Source: Nymphaea colorata (lineage: Eukaryota; Streptophyta; Magnoliopsida; Nymphaeales; Nymphaeaceae). Taken from it: a stretch of 60,000 nt of DNA. A program made the position numbers and the translations under genes. The stretch spans positions 7,914,713 through 7,974,712 of the forward strand of contig NC_045142.1 of assembly GCF_008831285.2 (NCBI RefSeq). Direction: 5' to 3'. Below, one piece after another: positions 27,401-38,687 of this stretch. Position 1 is the first letter of the stretch; each line of letters opens with the position of its first letter. The notes under the pieces were generated by a model that ran no database searches, was not told where the DNA came from, and saw nothing but the letters and a program-made list of their open reading frames with translations.

Positions 27401-30400
27401 TTTCCAAGAAAAATAAACTTTGCAATTAATACTTGAGAAGAACCTCGATGCCTTGTTAACAAAAGCCAGAGAATGATATTCTATGACAACGTTTTATACC
27501 TATAGATGAAAGAGGGACATTGACACTGCACATCCAAACGTGAAATTTTGTCTTGCACCAGACTTCCAAGTTGAGTACAGAAAAAAAAGGCACAGGCTCA
27601 TAAATGATGGGATTATAAATTATTTGATCTTATGTCAGCTTCGTGACATTTTTCTTTGATAGTAGAGAATAGTTTGATTGTTTCGTGGTGTTCGGCTTAG
27701 TTAAGGACAACGGTCTTATTGTTTGACTAAATTTACTGGCTTTTTGAATAATAGTTCTACTTTTCCCCCTCTTTGCAGTGTTGCTAGATACCAGGAAGCA
27801 AACCCTGCAGTTTATACAGTTATGACGTTTCCATTTCTGTTTGCTGTCATGTTTGGTGATTGGGGTCATGGAATTTGCTTGCTTCTGGGGTCGCTGGTGC
27901 TGATACTAAGAGAGAATAAGCTTAGCTCTCAGGTATACTCATTGAACATTCTTATTTTGCACCTTTTGAAAATGAAGCACATTACAACTTGTGCATCGAT
28001 GTGAGCAATGTACTAAACAGAAATTGACATCTACTGGATGATATCTTTAGGCCATTGCACTTTTGATGGTACTGTAACAGAGAGTATTTGTCTTTGTCAA
28101 CTTTAAGATCCTGCGTTTCCTCATTTTTCTTGCAGCATGGATGGCATGCTGATGTCATTGACATTCTTTTTTTCTTATGTATAAGGTCTCTTTGTGACAT
28201 TACCATATTATGGAAATTGTTATCGCATTCTGTCTGTGTCTGGACAGTATATACAACATGCCATGACTGTGTGGCTGTGGAAGTGATCTTGATCACAATG
28301 GCTGCTTGTACTTGCCATTGATCCTTTAGGCTAAACTTCTAACAATCTGCTTTTCACTGTACCAAGATATAATAGTTGGCTGAAAAAGTGCAATAAAAAA
28401 ATGAATAACAAACAATGGTCTGTGCGCATAGGGATCAACTACCTAACCAATATTTAGGTGAGTTTCCATAGTGGTCGACACCTCCTATTTTCAATGGAAG
28501 AGTTTTTGAAAAATTTTCCCTCTAATACATTAAAGAAGCATTTGCTTAAGAGCACTTCTGTCCATGTTTTGTGGGGAACAGATTGAGAACAATGATTTTT
28601 CTGTGGGTCAGGTACTATAACGGTTCAAGGGAGCTCTAACACTTTCTTTAGTATGGTGTATTCTTTCAAGCATTATTCTGTATGAAGATTGGGTATACTG
28701 AATCTCAATGGGCACCCTTGAATGCAACATGTGGAATGTGATTCTACATTTCCTTGCCAGTTCCTGTTGATAAAACATTTGAAGAATCTTATCTATTTAC
28801 CTACTAAAGCATCTCAATTGTCAAACTGAGAAGCTCAATCTCCAGACACCCTGTCCTTGGATCTTATTATCTTGCAAGAATCTAGGAGTGAATCCATACA
28901 ATTAGACATATAAAAATGAAAAAATTTGACCCACAATTTAGAAAATGTAAAGTTTTAAACTAAAAGTTCAAAATAAGGTGTTGTTTTCTGTATGCTGCCT
29001 TCCTCAAGTGAAGCAGCTTTACTTTGTGGATCACACTGAAGAATGTTTGTGGTAGTTCTTAGAATTGCCTTGAGATTGTGTGTGTGGTGGTTCAACTAAC
29101 TTTGGTTTGACTTTCTAGTCATAACACCAGTTTTCCCAAAAATTCTCAAATTTTGGGATCAATGTGTACAACCTTGTAGAAAAATTATTTTTATCATTTT
29201 TTGTCTAAAAGTGGAGGATATCACGTTGTTAGGATTACTGGTGCAGTTGACTTGTAATCAGTTCTAGCTTGTATTTCATGGCAAACAGTCGGCTGGTAAT
29301 CATATAAAAAAATTGTTATACTTTAAATATTTATACTACATTTTCTACAAGCAACATTTTGCCATCTTTGTCTGATTGTATTTGCCTTTAAAGCTGCATT
29401 ACTTTTGTTTCCATCCTTATGCTTGAATTGCTATATATAGTATGAATGAGTTGCAAAATGTTCCTGTCGACATAACTTGTCTTGCCTTTCAGAAACTTGG
29501 TGACTTCATGGAGATGGCATTTGGAGGGCGATATGTGTTGCTTTTAATGGCGGTGTTCTCAATATATTGTGGATTAATCTACAATGAATTTTTTTCAGTG
29601 CCTTTCCATATATTTGGAGAATCTGCATATAAATGTCGTGATGCTACATGCAGGTAAAAATTATTGGTCTCTTCCTCTTATGATGAATACAAATGAGCTG
29701 GTAGCCTTGTGACATAACACATAAATGAAATGATGCCAGGACTTTTCAGGAATGTAGAATCACAGAACCTAAAGGCTGTAAATCAGGCATAAAGTTGATG
29801 ATGGAAACATATAAAGAGTCACACTCTTGAAGATAGCAGCCACTCCAAGAAATCACACTAGGAGAAACCTCAAACTAGAGGTGAAAAACTTGTATTCAAT
29901 CTCAAATAATACACAAAATCAGACTTTAAAGCCCATGCTAAGCAAGGGACCCAAGTCCCTTATTTAAAGAAGAAAGGAAGGAAGAAGGAGAAAAAGGAGC
30001 TAACTGTTGGGCAGCTCCAACGGCTAGATTTCTAGCCATTGGGGGCAACCAACAGCTAGTTCTCTTTGCTAATAAAAAGAAATAAAAAATATACAGAAAA
30101 ATATACAAAAAATAAATGAAAAATAAATACAAAAAAGGCCTATGCATACATACATATATTTATATATACAAATCATACATCAAAATCAAACTACTAGGAG
30201 TTTAAAATATATGGTAGTACATATAAAACATATATGCATATTTACATTAGAGGTAATCCTTAAATTCTTTCAAAGGCGACTATCCCTGTACATACACATG
30301 TAAGGAATGATGCCAAAAGGTTTTTTCGTAAATGTGTAATAGCAGAGTAAAAAAGCGTTTAGTTACTATAATGACTGCTTAATATTTATTGCATATGAAC

Positions 30401-33400
30401 ATGTGAAAAACTTTCTCTGATTAGAAGACTAAGTGCAATCTGTTACTCGAAGGAACAATATTAATTCATTTTGCCCTGGAAGAAAGTTCTTGATGTCATT
30501 GAAAGGGAAATAATATTTCATTATCGAAAAATCTGGTGTCCTGTCCTATAATCTTCCCAACTTGTTCTGATTCTTCTGACCATGCTCTCAAAGTCTCGAC
30601 ATGTTTGGAAAAAATGGAAGAGTGATTTGATAATCTCAAAGACTCAAGGTTTTGCTGAGCAATGAGCATAAAAAGTAGTGAACAATACACAATAAAAAAG
30701 GACAAAAGTACTAGTAGAATATACACAACAAATGCACAGAAGTAATAAGAATAAAAATTAGGTTATGCATAGCTAACCAAGTTCAGTCAAATATAATTTC
30801 TTTTTTTTTTTTCACTCCTCTCGTATCTGATGTGGTGATACATGAAGCATGGCGAGTTTTGGAGTCAGAACTTGAAGTTGATTAGTTGACTGTTTTCTGA
30901 GCAAATTTTCTCTCTAGTCCTACAATATGGTCTTTATATGGTGTTATGACAAATGAATCGCAATAGGCTTTATGAACTTGTGGAACTCAAGGTTCTTTGT
31001 AATGTTAGTGATACTGCTTTCCACAATGCAAAGTTGTGGGTATCACCTCCCTATTTCCAAGAAGCTATCAGTGTCATTTTAAGTTTAGCTCCATCTGGTG
31101 CATCTATTGTGAAATTGTTTCATTTGCACTTGTTCTTGCACCATGATAATTAAAATAAATTTCAGAGAAATGTCTCTTTGTGGATTAATCTCCAAAAAAT
31201 ATCTTATTGTAGATTAATCTCCAAGGCCCGAGCATTATAAGCTCTATTGTCAAGTGGTGTTGCTCTAAGGTCTTTAGTACGTTGAGTATAACAAATAATC
31301 ATCCAACAGTTCAGCATGCACCAGACAAGGAGTAAAGAATACTTAGTTAGTGGGATGAAATGTCTAATTGTAGGGTCTAGATTAACCTCCAAGGACTGAG
31401 CACTATAAGCAATGATGCTAGCCAGCTTTCCTCAAAACATTTTATTTGGTGCACTAATATGACTAAGGCTTGTGTTTTCAGTCCTTGGGTGACACTTTGC
31501 ACCACCACTCTGGGGCAGTAGCCACTTTGTTCAAGGCTTTATGCTTGATAATTGCACTAAAGCAGGCCCTAACCCTGCCATTCTGTTGCCTAAGCTTTCC
31601 CTTGGTGTTGTCCTCATAAGGCTTAGGTGTTGGGGCTTATCCTCAATTTTCTAAAAAAGAGCGACTCTTTTTGTTACTTGATAATATTCCTCTGTTAGAG
31701 GATTATATTTCTAATTGATTTCATGCCTCTGAATTTAATCACCATAACTTCTCTTTTCAGTGATGCGTCTACCATTGGATTGGTCAAATATCGTGATCCA
31801 TATGCATTTGGTGTAGACCCTAGCTGGCGTGGGAGTCGGTCCGAGTTACCTTTTTTGAACTCTCTCAAAATGAAGATGTCAATTTTGTTTGGTATGGTGC
31901 AGATGAATCTTGGCATTATACTAAGTTACTTCAATGCTAAGTTTTTTGGCAGCTCACTTGACATACGGTTGGTCTTGTTATTTTTTTTTTAACTGTTTAC
32001 TTCTTGTGAATTAGTTCTTGGCTAACGCAAAATAAATGAAAATCTGATTTTGCAGGTATCAGTTTGTGCCTCACATGCTATTCTTAAACTGTCTGTTTGG
32101 ATATCTCGCCCTCCTCATAATTGTTAAGTGGTGCACAGGATCTCAAGCTGACCTGTACCATGTGATGATTTATATGTTCCTCAGCCCCACCGATGATCTT
32201 GGTGAAAATCAGTTATTCTGGGGGCAGAAACCACTTCAGGTACTGATATAGTGTCTATGTTTCTATTAAGTAGCACTTTCTTCTGGATTACTGAGGTGGT
32301 CTTTCTGCAGATCTTGCTGTTGCTTCTTGCTGTCATTGCAGTTCCATGGATGCTCTTCCCAAAACCTCTAATTCTGAGAAGACAGCACACAGAGGTAGGT
32401 TCAAGTTCTGACCCAGCAAAATTGATGAGATAACTGCTTACAAATAATTAACAAGAAAAGAGAGAAAAAATTGAAAAGCTGAAAGAAATTTATGTTCATT
32501 TGATTGAAGTTCGTATGCAAGGTGCTACATATAATCTAAGGATACCTTGTTCCCTATGCATGATGCAACCATAAAATGGCAGCAGATTCTTGATGGATTA
32601 TGATGCTTCACTAGTCACTACTTTGATAATGGGTCCTTTTTAGCTCATCTTCAGTCAAATTAAGATTGAAAAGCTGTTCTGGTTGTGTAACTGTTTAACT
32701 GGGAACTGTTCCACTTTTCACCAGTAGTGGTTCTTAAACATATTTTATATCGTTGAAAGAGATTCTTGCCTGCTTGTGTAGACTATAAGCAATCTCATAT
32801 TTGTTGCTGATAAGCCAATAGAATCTATTCTTGATGACCTTATAGTTTTTATTTTTTTCAAACTTTCCTTTTTTGGAAGGAAAAGTGTTGTGCGAGAAAA
32901 AATTCCAGTGCAATAAAAGTGCCATATGCTAAAAAATTGCATGTTTCCTGTGGATTTTCCTTGCAACTTGGATTCACTAGGTACAGTATGTTTAGCTGAT
33001 TGGAATGGTTACTGCATTCATTATTCTAACTACTGCTGGCAGGCGTTGAAATGTTTGGTACCGGAAAACACACCTTCTGTAGAGGTCGCTTCTGATATTT
33101 GATTAGGTTTTTCATAACCATCAGAATTGTTACTTTGGGTGTAACTTTACTTCAAAAGTTAAGCTTGTGATTGTCCACTCCACTCTGAATGTTTTGTAAC
33201 TTGACCATTACATGCTTACACTATGGAACGAATGATGAAACCCAAATTTACTGGGAACGGTGATGATGCATTTGAAAGGAATTTAAAAGAAGCACTGAGA
33301 AACATGCATCTTTGGCATCTAAAAGATCATTATGTGGTGTGGATGCATTGGGGAGGAATTTAAATCAAAATTTTGAAGTTATGTGCTCTCTTGCATAATA

Positions 33401-34426
33401 TTATACTGATCTACATGTGCACCTCATAGAGATTTCAAGGTCGCACCTATGGTATGCTTACAAGTTCTGAAGTGGACTCGGATGTGGAACCAGATTCAGC
33501 TAGGCATCGGCATGAGGACTTTAATTTCAGTGAAGTGTTTGTACATCAGATGATCCACTCGATTGAGTTTGTGCTTGGTTCAGTCTCAAATACTGCATCA
33601 TATCTTCGTCTTTGGGCTTTAAGGCAAGTTATGATTCACCCACTTATATTTTGTTTCTTGTATGATGTTATTTTTACCAATGTTTTTCATGTTTCTGCAG
33701 CTTGGCTCATTCAGAACTTTCTACTGTATTTTATGAGAAGGTACTTCTGCTTGCATGGAGGTGAGTAAGAATTCTTACAACTATATCTTGCTTGCATTTT
33801 AATTGATAAATGGTGTTTTAGTGGCATCTGCTGGAGAACTGCAAAGTACCGATTTCTTTTTCCATGCTTTTTTCATCTGACTGTTGTCAAAAGTTCTAGG
33901 CACGTTCTTGAGGCTAGGGGAGACTGGGACTAGGAGCATTAATGGTCTCAGAAAGGGGGAAAAGGGGTTAACCAATAAAATGCTTTTAAAATTAAGAACA
34001 AAACTGAAACATTTCTCCATGACAAACCTATCGCTGGAACTTATAACAATAAAACAATTAATATACACAATTAATATTTTGTTGTTGGGTCGTTTCCTAT
34101 GTAACTAATTAGATATACCAGTTACTTCATCCATGGATTGTGGGGTTTACTCTTTGCTAGCGCGGAACTTCAACATTCTATTTAGTTGAAAACAGGAACT
34201 CAATTCTATCCTTTACTTTTTCAGGTTTGACAACATCCTGATAAAATTGATTGGTCTGGCTGTTTTTGCCTTTGCGACTGCCTTTATATTACTAATGATG
34301 GAGACACTTAGCGCATTTCTTCACGCTTTGAGGCTCCACTGGGTTGAATTTCAGAGCAAGTTCTATCATGGAGATGGCTACAAGTTCAGACCATTCTCAT
34401 TTGCTTCATTAGTTGAAGATGACTGA
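14507..34426 (+). CDS. VHA-a1: V-type proton ATPase subunit a, VHA-a1-like (18 exons, 817 aa)
   Basis: Membrane-sector (Vo) subunit a of the V-ATPase, which provides the proton half-channels beside the c-ring. Exons read from the sequence: 14507-14647, 15814-15858, 16732-16854, 16947-17054, 20831-20944, 21047-21220, 21587-21724, 24884-24991, 25199-25306, 25441-25589, 27779-27932, 29493-29653, 31761-31967, 32056-32239, 32311-32394, 33430-33623, 33701-33760, 34225-34426. They sum to 2454 nt with consistent phases, and the length is usual for the family. The cytosolic N-terminal half is about residues 1-410. The membrane half starts near FGDWGHG (428-434) and includes [12 protein letters not shown]. 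Arg726, His734, Glu777 and Arg787 align with the functionally important Vph1 residues R735, H743, E789 and R799. The motifs [15 protein letters not shown] and RFQGRTYG favour the a1 type (trans-Golgi/early endosome in Arabidopsis) over the a2/a3 tonoplast type. Intron 16 is GC-AG. Identity is secure; the isoform and exact 5' end are less so. Confidence 0.96.
18084..18409. mobile_element. Micron-like MITE: 45-bp inverted arms embedded in (TA)n
   Basis: Left arm 18124-18168 (TGAATGGTGATTC...) is the imperfect reverse complement of right arm 18289-18335 (...AGAGTTACCATTCG). The whole is about 212 bp without coding capacity. (TA)n runs abut both sides: 18087-18122 on the left and 18346-18409 on the right. 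Non-autonomous elements flanked by TA microsatellites are known as Micron elements in rice. Family assignment here is by architecture only. Confidence 0.6.
19430..19640 (+). repeat. Three degenerate tandem units in VHA-a intron 4
   Basis: A motif reading roughly TTAGCCTGCTTCATAGA-AGCATATGAGAGG recurs three times at intervals of about 100 bp. The second unit follows a (TA)n(GA)n tract at 19449-19489, and a short (AAT)n run precedes the third. Looks like local duplication; no function suggested. Confidence 0.5.
20219..20257. repeat. (TA)n(TTTA)n tract in VHA-a intron 4
   Basis: TA run followed by TTTATTTATTTA. Confidence 0.9.
21725..24883 (+). other. VHA-a1: VHA-a intron 7 (3.2 kb)
   Basis: AT-rich with C-rich patch at 22.62-22.7 kb. 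No exon-like coding segment from the subunit-a family is missing here, and no nested gene is supported. Confidence 0.75.
25590..27778 (+). other. VHA-a1: VHA-a intron 10 (2.2 kb)
   Basis: Phase-2 intron splitting the Gly codon of DAYG|VARY. Holds the 342-bp tandem duplication and T-rich DNA at 27.15-27.4 kb. Confidence 0.85.
25861..26545 (+). repeat. 342-bp tandem duplication in VHA-a intron 10
   Basis: Two diverged direct copies, about 25861-26202 and 26203-26545. Both contain CCTTTACTAGCAA, GATTAGCAGCAACCAT, GTAAAGACTTTCTATTAT and a terminal CATGTAA-GCTTAGTA-CCTGCCCA block. CCTTTACTAGC lies 342 bp apart in the two copies. Copies differ by small indels and substitutions, so the duplication is not recent. 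Confidence 0.85.
29790..30195 (-). mobile_element. Probable LTR relic (solo LTR or fragment) in VHA-a intron 12, antisense
   Basis: Read on the minus strand the segment has LTR-like order: an AT-rich U3-like part, GGCTAGAAATCTAGCC-type GC-rich sequence, a TTTAAATAAGGGACTTGGG box resembling TATA plus start region, then TTGAGATTGAATACAAG and a TTGGAGTGGCTGCTATC end. This layout resembles copia-type plant LTRs known to me. No gag/pol is nearby, so it would be a solo LTR or fragment. Exact ends and target-site duplication could not be fixed. Confidence 0.4.
31178..31412 (+). repeat. Short direct repeats (ATTAATCTCCAA type) in VHA-a intron 12
   Basis: The motif GATTAATCTCCAA occurs near 31181 and 31212 and again as GATTAACCTCCAAGG near 31379. 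The last two are each followed by a GAGCA-TATAAGC block. They bracket about 170 bp. Could be remnants of an element's ends; unassigned. Confidence 0.35.
33624..33700 (+). other. VHA-a1: GC-AG intron (intron 16) of VHA-a
   Basis: The 77-bp intron has donor AAG|GCAAGT and acceptor TTTCTGCAG. No GT donor restores the frame. With the GC donor the codon AG|C gives Ser and the protein reads LRLWALSLAHSEL, the invariant subunit-a motif. Retention would stay open through the intron but shift the frame and remove the end of the proton-channel domain. Confidence 0.9.
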
Positions 34427-34900
34427 GTTGTACCTAATACGAAGTGAGGACTAATCCGGTTCTTGTGCCATGCCTGAAGTGGTATATCCTTGTAAAAGAA
34501 GTTGTGGAAAACCGAACCCCGCACGTAGTTTAGCGCCCACTTTTACACCAGCAGGTGACTGAGGGAGCTCAAATTTTCTCGGGAGGAAGCCATGGTTTAT
34601 AGTTCGACAGACTTCTGCTGCCTTCTCAAAAGCACGCCGATTTACAACGTGTACATCCTTGTGGACTATTCCCAAATGCTAAAGCAATCTTGGTGAGATA
34701 GTAATTGGTTAAAATTGTAGTTCTGTTAATCGCCGGTGGATCTTTGCCCAAGATATTGGGGCATAGGTAGTTACGGTAAATACATGCAAAAAACTGCAAG
34801 GTCCTTCTGTAATGATGATTTATAGTGACCTTGATTTTTGTCAGGGTGATTTTTTGAATATTGGAATTCTCTTAACGGAATAAAATTCGAATATTTTCAA
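34427..34900 (+). terminator. VHA-a 3' UTR with candidate poly(A) signal
   Basis: After the TGA at 34424-34426 the sequence stays non-coding. A canonical AATAAA lies at 34879-34884 and a second (CAATAAAC) near 34930. Either would give a 3' UTR of about 0.45-0.5 kb, typical for a plant mRNA. The cleavage site cannot be read from sequence. Confidence 0.5.
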
Positions 34901-35274
34901 GTTTGTTTCTTCCTGCAAATTTGGACATGGTCAATAAACAGAACTTTCTCTTAAACTTGAAAATAAGATAAAATCCAGATTATGCTGGCAATTTGGCTTC
35001 GAATGCTGAATATCTATATCAGGTGAGATGGAGGATCTGAACTGTTGGTCATTACTGTTGTTTACTTGTATCCTGTATTTACCGGTCGGTATTGTTTCGA
35101 ACTTTTTTTGCCGCATACTCCGGTTTGGCTTGTAGTGGGTAACATAACAAGGCTAAAACCCAAGCCTTTGGCAACTTGGTAGCTTAATTCTTCTTTACCG
35201 TGGTTGTGATCACACCTTGTCTGGTGAAGTCAGTCAGTCACGCCCATTTAAGAGGCTGTTTTGCAGTGGTAACA

Positions 35275-35350
35275 ACTTGGGCCCGCTAGTAGTCCGGCTG
35301 GATTAGATGCATATCGGGCTGAGTCTTCCATCCAGTGCCCACCCTGTCCA
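35275..35350. mobile_element. Family B end fragment (reverse orientation)
   Basis: GGGCCCGCTAGTAGTCCGGCTGG ... CAGTGCCCACCCTGTCC is the complement-type end seen at 13.51 kb (GGGTGGGCACT). Only one shoulder is present. Confidence 0.4.
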
Positions 35351-35500
35351 GCCATATGTTTTTATTATTTTTATAATTTTTTTAGCCAAATTTTTTAGTT
35401 TCTCAGCATAATAAATCAATTTTAACACAATATGCAAATATCCAATATACAAATTAGACATGCTGGGCCCAATAACTTATCTAGCAGGGTTGCCGGATTA

Positions 35501-35889
35501 CTTTAGGTTAGTGGCGGAGCCAGAAATTTTTGGCTGTGGGGCACTAGCAGCCGCCCTTGGGCCTTGGCCGGTGGCCCTTGCAGCCTTGCCCTTCACCGTT
35601 TCAGTCTTCCCCTTTCTGAGTTTCGGTGAATTTGGACCCTTTGCCGTTTCACGGCTTCGGTGCTTCACCACTTCAGCCTTCCCCTTTCTGAGTTTCGGTG
35701 TTGGGCGTAATGGGTGGGCAGACTGTTTTAAGTTTCTTGGTGGAGCTGGACCGCTCATCGCTACTGGGACCCGATCCATTTCTGGCATGGGCAACCCGGC
35801 GTCAATAGGGGCGTGAAGCTCCATTCCACATGGAGCTATCATCGGCTGGCATGGGCAGGCGCCCACGCTGGCTTCGCTACTGCTTTAGG
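35501..35889. mobile_element. hAT-like non-autonomous element with TIRs and 7-bp direct repeats
   Basis: AGTGGCGGAGCCAG (35510-35523) and the reverse complement of CTGGCTTCGCTACT (35868-35881) match at 12 of 14. CTTTAGG flanks both sides (35501-35507 and 35883-35889). The interior is unusually GC-rich and contains CCCCTTTCTGAGTTTCGGTG twice. Open frames in it are by composition and not supported as genes. Confidence 0.7.
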
Positions 35890-36029
35890 CCTATGGAATG
35901 AAACCAATATTCAAGCGTAGTCCGTTGTGACTTGTGAGCCAGGTGCAAGAGATGCCCACTCCTTGTGTATCCTCATTCCTCATCCATTCTTGAAAACGTA
36001 AAGGTTTTTTCTTTAAATCTTACTACTTT

Positions 36030-36335
36030 GACTAAGCCTGGCCATCGGGCCGAGTACCTGGCTCGAGCCGAGAATTGGGCATCCTGCTGGGCTCGGGCCA
36101 GCCCTGTAGGCCTGATTCAGCTTGATAATTTACATTTAAATATTATATATATATATACATATATATATAGTTATATATATTTTATTATGATTAACTATAT
36201 TTATATTAATAATGTATTTTTCTTAATGCGCAGACTTGGGTTTCAGGTTGTTAGGCCGAACCCAGGCCACAGTTATAAGTGCAGCCCAGCCGGAGCCGGA
36301 GCCTGATTCCTTATTGGGCCTGGCGGGGCTGACCC
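36030..36335. mobile_element. Family B short element, copy near 36.2 kb
   Basis: CCTGGCCATCGGGCCGAG, GGGCTCGGGCCAGCCC, then an AT core with (TA)n at 36142-36180, then GTTAGGCCGAACCCAGGCC and GGGCCTGGCGGGGCTG. Full-length architecture. Confidence 0.5.
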
Positions 36336-36848
36336 ACACAGATAATAGTGTTAATGCCAAAAAAAAAATATATATTGTGTAATGTAAACCCTCTTATTGA
36401 CACTAAAGTTTCCCAAAGAGTAAGCCAAGCCAGTTTCCCTAATTTGGCTGTCAACATGAAGCCAGTGTTTGTGAATATCTGTATCTTTTGATCGGCATGC
36501 GTAACAAAATGATATTTCGTTGCAGCTACGTGGGCTTGGAAATTTTTTCATTTTCCCTTTTGAATTATTTGAAAATGGAAAGGCCCCCGAGGGGGACGGC
36601 CTGTTTCTTTTCCACCAAGGAGGATGTAAGACAGTTTTTGGAGAGACAAATGTATGAGATAAATGGAGTTTAATAAAAAAGTTGTTTGACAACAACATAT
36701 TAGTATTGTTTCATTAATTTACCCTCAAAAAGATGGAGCAGATTCATAAAACACTTGTTACAATATCCTAAGAATGTGCCTAATTTTTTGGAACATGTTC
36801 ATTGAATAATTACATAGTATTATTGCTGCCAAGCAGAAAAGGATGATT

Positions 36849-37139
36849 TGGATCAGATATCAGACAAAACTATTTCGAGAAAATCAGACATGTAAAAAAT
36901 TTAACATCTGATTAAAAAATTGGATCAGATTCGGATTTAAGAAATGACACTCATCATATTCAAATTCGGAACCAGATCAGGTTTAGTTTTAAATAAATAT
37001 CTTATACACAATATTTTCACATTTTTAAAATTGGCCAGATTCGGTTCAAATTGGATTTGGATTCGGATATGATTTTTTCTCTGTTTATATTCGAACTCGA
37101 ATTCGAATTTAAATCAAACATGATCAGTTAACATCCCTA
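36849..37139. mobile_element. Family A element, copy near 37 kb
   Basis: Runs of ATCAGATTCGGATTT, TTCAAATTGGATTTGG and GAACTCGAATTCGAATTT, ending TTAACATCCCTA. The GACATCCC-type right end matches the reverse complement of the GGGATGTCAA left end. The left end is degraded. Confidence 0.5.
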
Positions 37140-38258
37140 TAAACAGCCTAAAAGGGGGCTTATAATGATCCTCTTCACCAATTTTGGACACAACTTTTCT
37201 TAGAATAAATAAACATTTGTTAGGAGAAAGTGAGAAAGAGTCGACCCTTTTTGTACAGAAGAAAAGCTGCCTGCAGGAAATGAGATATTCAATAATTTTT
37301 AATGGAAAAATAGTTTTTTAGGATCTAATTGTGGCCCCCAAAGTTTCTTAAATTGAAGGTACTTTACTTAATAAATGGTACTTGTCAACTGAATAACTTT
37401 TGTTAACTATAAAAGCTTTTTTGGGACGTGAATAATCTAGAATTTCACTTAATGGGACAACAAACATTTGATTTGTTTAGGATGAATTGTGACACAATGA
37501 ATGTCGTTTACTAGTATCGAGGTCAGTGGGGGACCCACGACTCCGAAGTAAACCCTTTGTCCTTCAGTCATATAGAGTTTGTTTTTTGTGCTACTTTTAC
37601 TGTGCTTCAACTTGTACATCAGTAATCATTTTTTATAATAATTGAAATTGATGTCAGACAGTCAAAATAGAGACTTAACTCTCACAAGAAACAATTGTAT
37701 TTATACCAACCCTTTCGAGATAATAGACCAAGTGAGTTAATATAAGGCTAGAAAATGGTTGCTCACGTCAGGAATTTTTCTAATTTTAATAGAACTCTAG
37801 ATGTACAAAATTCATCTAAATGGAAAACATGTTAACTGATTGAAACAGCTAAATCATCTTTATTGTTGTTGTTTTTTTTTTTTTTTTTTTTTGGAAATTG
37901 GCACCCCTGAAATGTCAACATGTAACGACAAATGGGTAGCTCAAAATTGGTGAAAATTTGACGTTAAGATCTTTTTATATAAAAAATTGTCTTCCATATA
38001 GTACGATCTTCTATACCACGTTTGATTGGTGGATAAATAATTTGTTTTAAGACAAAAATGTTCTTCCGTGTTGTTATTATGGGCAGACTTGAAGGCTTAA
38101 TTTAAACTTTTGGGTGTGGTAAGCCGATGAATGATGCACCTAGAAATCAGACATGGACAGAAAAATATCACCAAAGTTACACTGCTCCCTTTAATTGCAA
38201 AAGAAAAAAGGTTGACTCAAGAGAATCCCACTATTTTCTGTGAAAATTTTTCCACCTT
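37140..38258. other. Intergenic with a (T)21 run
   Basis: Poly-T at 37872-37892; otherwise AT-rich with nothing recognised. Confidence 0.55.
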
Positions 38259-38687
38259 AGGGGTGTCAATATATCGGATTTGAATTGAACATCCATTGAA
38301 ACCATAAAAGATCAGATATGAACAGAACTATAACATTCTATTGAGAAATCGGTTCAGATTCAGATTTAATAAATGACATCTGATTGGATTTGGATCAGAT
38401 TCAGATATACATAAGTTTCAGATCAGATTTAGTTTTAAATAAATATCTCTAATCCCTTGCATTTTGAAAATTGGTCAGATTTGATTCGAAATTCGAGTTC
38501 AGATTCAGATGTGAATATACAAATTGGATTCGAATCATAATCACATTGTAAAATTGGATTTCAGATTTTGATTCTGATATAACTTTTCATCATTCAAATC
38601 CGAATCCAGATTCGAATCTGAATGTGACTATCTGAACAAAAACAAATAAGAGTACATCTGATTTGAATATGGTCCGTTGACATCCCG
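38259..38687. mobile_element. Family A element, best two-ended copy
   Basis: Starts AGGGGTGTCAATATATCGG and ends GTCCGTTGACATCCC, giving inverted GGG-TGTCAA termini about 420 bp apart. The interior is made of GGATTTGAAT / AGATTCAGAT variants. No ORF. Confidence 0.6.

Noticed and set aside
35460-35866. Open frames of 118 and 122 aa on both strands
   Set aside because: They come from the GC-rich interior of a TIR element and contain an internal nucleotide duplication; no protein family recognised.
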